Shown piece by piece: positions 63,134 through 64,000 of a DNA stretch of 64,000 bases (position 1 is the first letter of the stretch; every line of letters starts with the position of its first letter). A program made the position numbers and the translations under genes. Source of the DNA: Blastococcus aurantiacus (GTDB taxonomy: Bacteria; Actinomycetota; Actinomycetes; Mycobacteriales; Geodermatophilaceae). The stretch covers positions 124,001-188,000 of the forward strand of contig NZ_FNBT01000004.1 of NCBI RefSeq assembly GCF_900102425.1, in the 5' to 3' direction. The notes under the pieces were generated by a model, which made no database searches, had not been told where the DNA came from, and saw only the letters and a list, made by a program, of their open reading frames with translations.

Positions 63134-63684
63134 GCCTGCTCGACGCGCTCCGGCGCCGGTTCGCCCGCGCGCCCGAGGCGGTGCGGACGGCGCTGCCCGG
63201 CGACGAGCAGGTGCTGGCGTGGGGCTCGCTCATCCGCGACGAGGGCTGGCTGGTGGCGACCGACCGCGGGCTGCGCCGGCTGGCTGCCGACGGCGTCGCG
63301 GGAGAGCCGCTGCCGTGGCACGAAGTGGGCTCGGCGACCTGGTCGGCGGCGGGGGAGACGGGTGGCACGTTCCTCGTCACCCCGCTGGCCGAGGTCGAGC
63401 CGGGCGTGCAGGCGCGGCAGCCGGTGGAACGCCACTCGCTGGCCGACGCCGGTGACCTGCCCGCGGTGGTGCGCCGGCGGGTGGACCAGACGGTCGTCGA
63501 CAGCCGGCGCTCGCCGCTGCCGGGGAGGGGAGGGGTGCTGCTGGTGGCCCGGCGCATCCCCGGCCGGCCGGGGCGCGAGTGGACCGTCGTGTTCGACGAC
63601 GACGCCGACCGCGCCGACCCGGTGGCGCGCGAGGCGGCCCGGCAGAAGCTGGCCGAACTCGTGGCGGCCGACCAGCCCGACTGA
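63130..63684 (+). CDS. Hypothetical protein coupled to dnaG
   Basis: A 184-residue cytoplasmic protein with a PH-like pattern: VLAWGSLIRDEGWLVATDRGLRRL, PWHEVGSATW and PGREWTVVFDDDADRADP. Similar genes follow dnaG in other actinobacteria (recollection). GTG 63130 overlaps the dnaG stop. Function unknown. Confidence 0.65.
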   Translation: MSLLDALRRRFARAPEAVRTALPGDEQVLAWGSLIRDEGWLVATDRGLRRLAADGVAGEPLPWHEVGSATWSAAGETGGTFLVTPLAEVEPGVQARQPVERHSLADAGDLPAVVRRRVDQTVVDSRRSPLPGRGGVLLVARRIPGRPGREWTVVFDDDADRADPVAREAARQKLAELVAADQPD

Positions 63685-63685
63685 C

Positions 63686-63895
63686 TCAGCGGGGGGCGTC
63701 GGTGCCCATCTTCGCCCGGAGCGAGGAGAGGGCGTCGTCGGCCCGCGCCTGGGCCATGCCGGCCAGGCTCTGGAGGCGCGGGTCGTCCTTCGCGCGGTCC
63801 CAGCCCTGTCGAATTTGCTCGTAGCGCTCACGTCCGGCCTTGGAGCCGAGCACGTAACCGGCGCCGAATCCGGCCAGGAACGACAGCTTCGCCAC
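63686..63895 (-). CDS. Small YtxH-like membrane-associated protein
   Basis: A 69-residue protein. The N-terminus KLSFLAGFGAGYVLGSKAGRERYEQI has the glycine-zipper helix followed by the KAGRERYEQ motif of YtxH/actinobacterial envelope-stress small proteins. AGGAGG at 63901-63906 (minus strand) sets GTG 63895. Convergent with the preceding gene by one base. The last 105 bases of the window hold no gene I can support. Confidence 0.75.
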   Translation of the reverse strand: MAKLSFLAGFGAGYVLGSKAGRERYEQIRQGWDRAKDDPRLQSLAGMAQARADDALSSLRAKMGTDAPR

Positions 63896-64000
63896 GGGGA
63901 CCTCCTGGGCTTCGGGAGCGGAACTGGCGATGACGCTACCTGTGAGCATCGTCGCCTCCGGACACGGCCGAGGGGGGCGAGGTCGGCCAGGACCGTTGCG

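Overview
The window is chromosomal DNA from a very G+C-rich actinobacterium. GTG starts are common, third codon positions are strongly G/C, and gene order follows the actinobacterial core (nadD-rsfS-gpm-degV-comEA-comEC-holA, rpsT, lepA, hemW, hrcA-dnaJ-rsmE, phoH-ybeY-corC-era-recO-uppS, zur, glyS, ppdK, dnaG). The selenocysteine tRNA carries a CUA anticodon, a trait I recall being reported for Geodermatophilaceae (Blastococcus, Geodermatophilus), so a member of that family is my best guess. Many genes have a TANNNT hexamer 6-8 bases before the start codon and no Shine-Dalgarno sequence, so leaderless transcription appears to be common.

Layout. 1-1528: zinc ABC transporter (znuC partial, znuA) with a Zur-like box. 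1585-12895: proA, a MoxR/VWA pair, then nadD-rsfS-phosphatase, degV, comEA-comEC and holA. 12795-14960: about 200 bp of the holA 3' end plus terminator is present twice, and 1.77 kb of lower-GC DNA lies between the copies. That DNA encodes a secreted metzincin-like protease and a lipoprotein, with their own promoter and a CRP-like site. 14957-22118: rpsT, a phosphotransferase, lepA-MOSC, an autoregulated HTH/Clp-N pair, a guanidine-III riboswitch with its Gdx exporter, an oxidoreductase and a patatin. 22122-27319: selenocysteine module (selD with a P-loop kinase, tRNA-Sec, selA, selB). 27360-33240 and on to 43743: hemW, a small leader ORF, DksA-like protein, hrcA (CIRCE)-dnaJ-rsmE, cstA-ybdD, HIT protein, enoyl-CoA hydratase, then phoH to uppS. 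43762-53541: acyl-CoA and CoA-transferase genes, zur, ABM, rhodanese, HNH, glyS, methyltransferase, dusB. 53618-63895: ppdK, P450, a second zinc-capture pair (aztC, aztD) with a Zur-like box, a YdcF protein, dnaG and flanking unknown genes.

Connections. Three zinc loci (znu, zur, aztDC) are tied together by similar 15-bp operators. The sel genes form a complete selenocysteine synthesis and insertion set apart from the selenoproteins themselves. Here UAG rather than UGA would be the recoded codon, although UAG also ends at least five ordinary genes in the window. The metzincin-lipoprotein cassette looks like a recent horizontal insertion at holA and is the least explained element.
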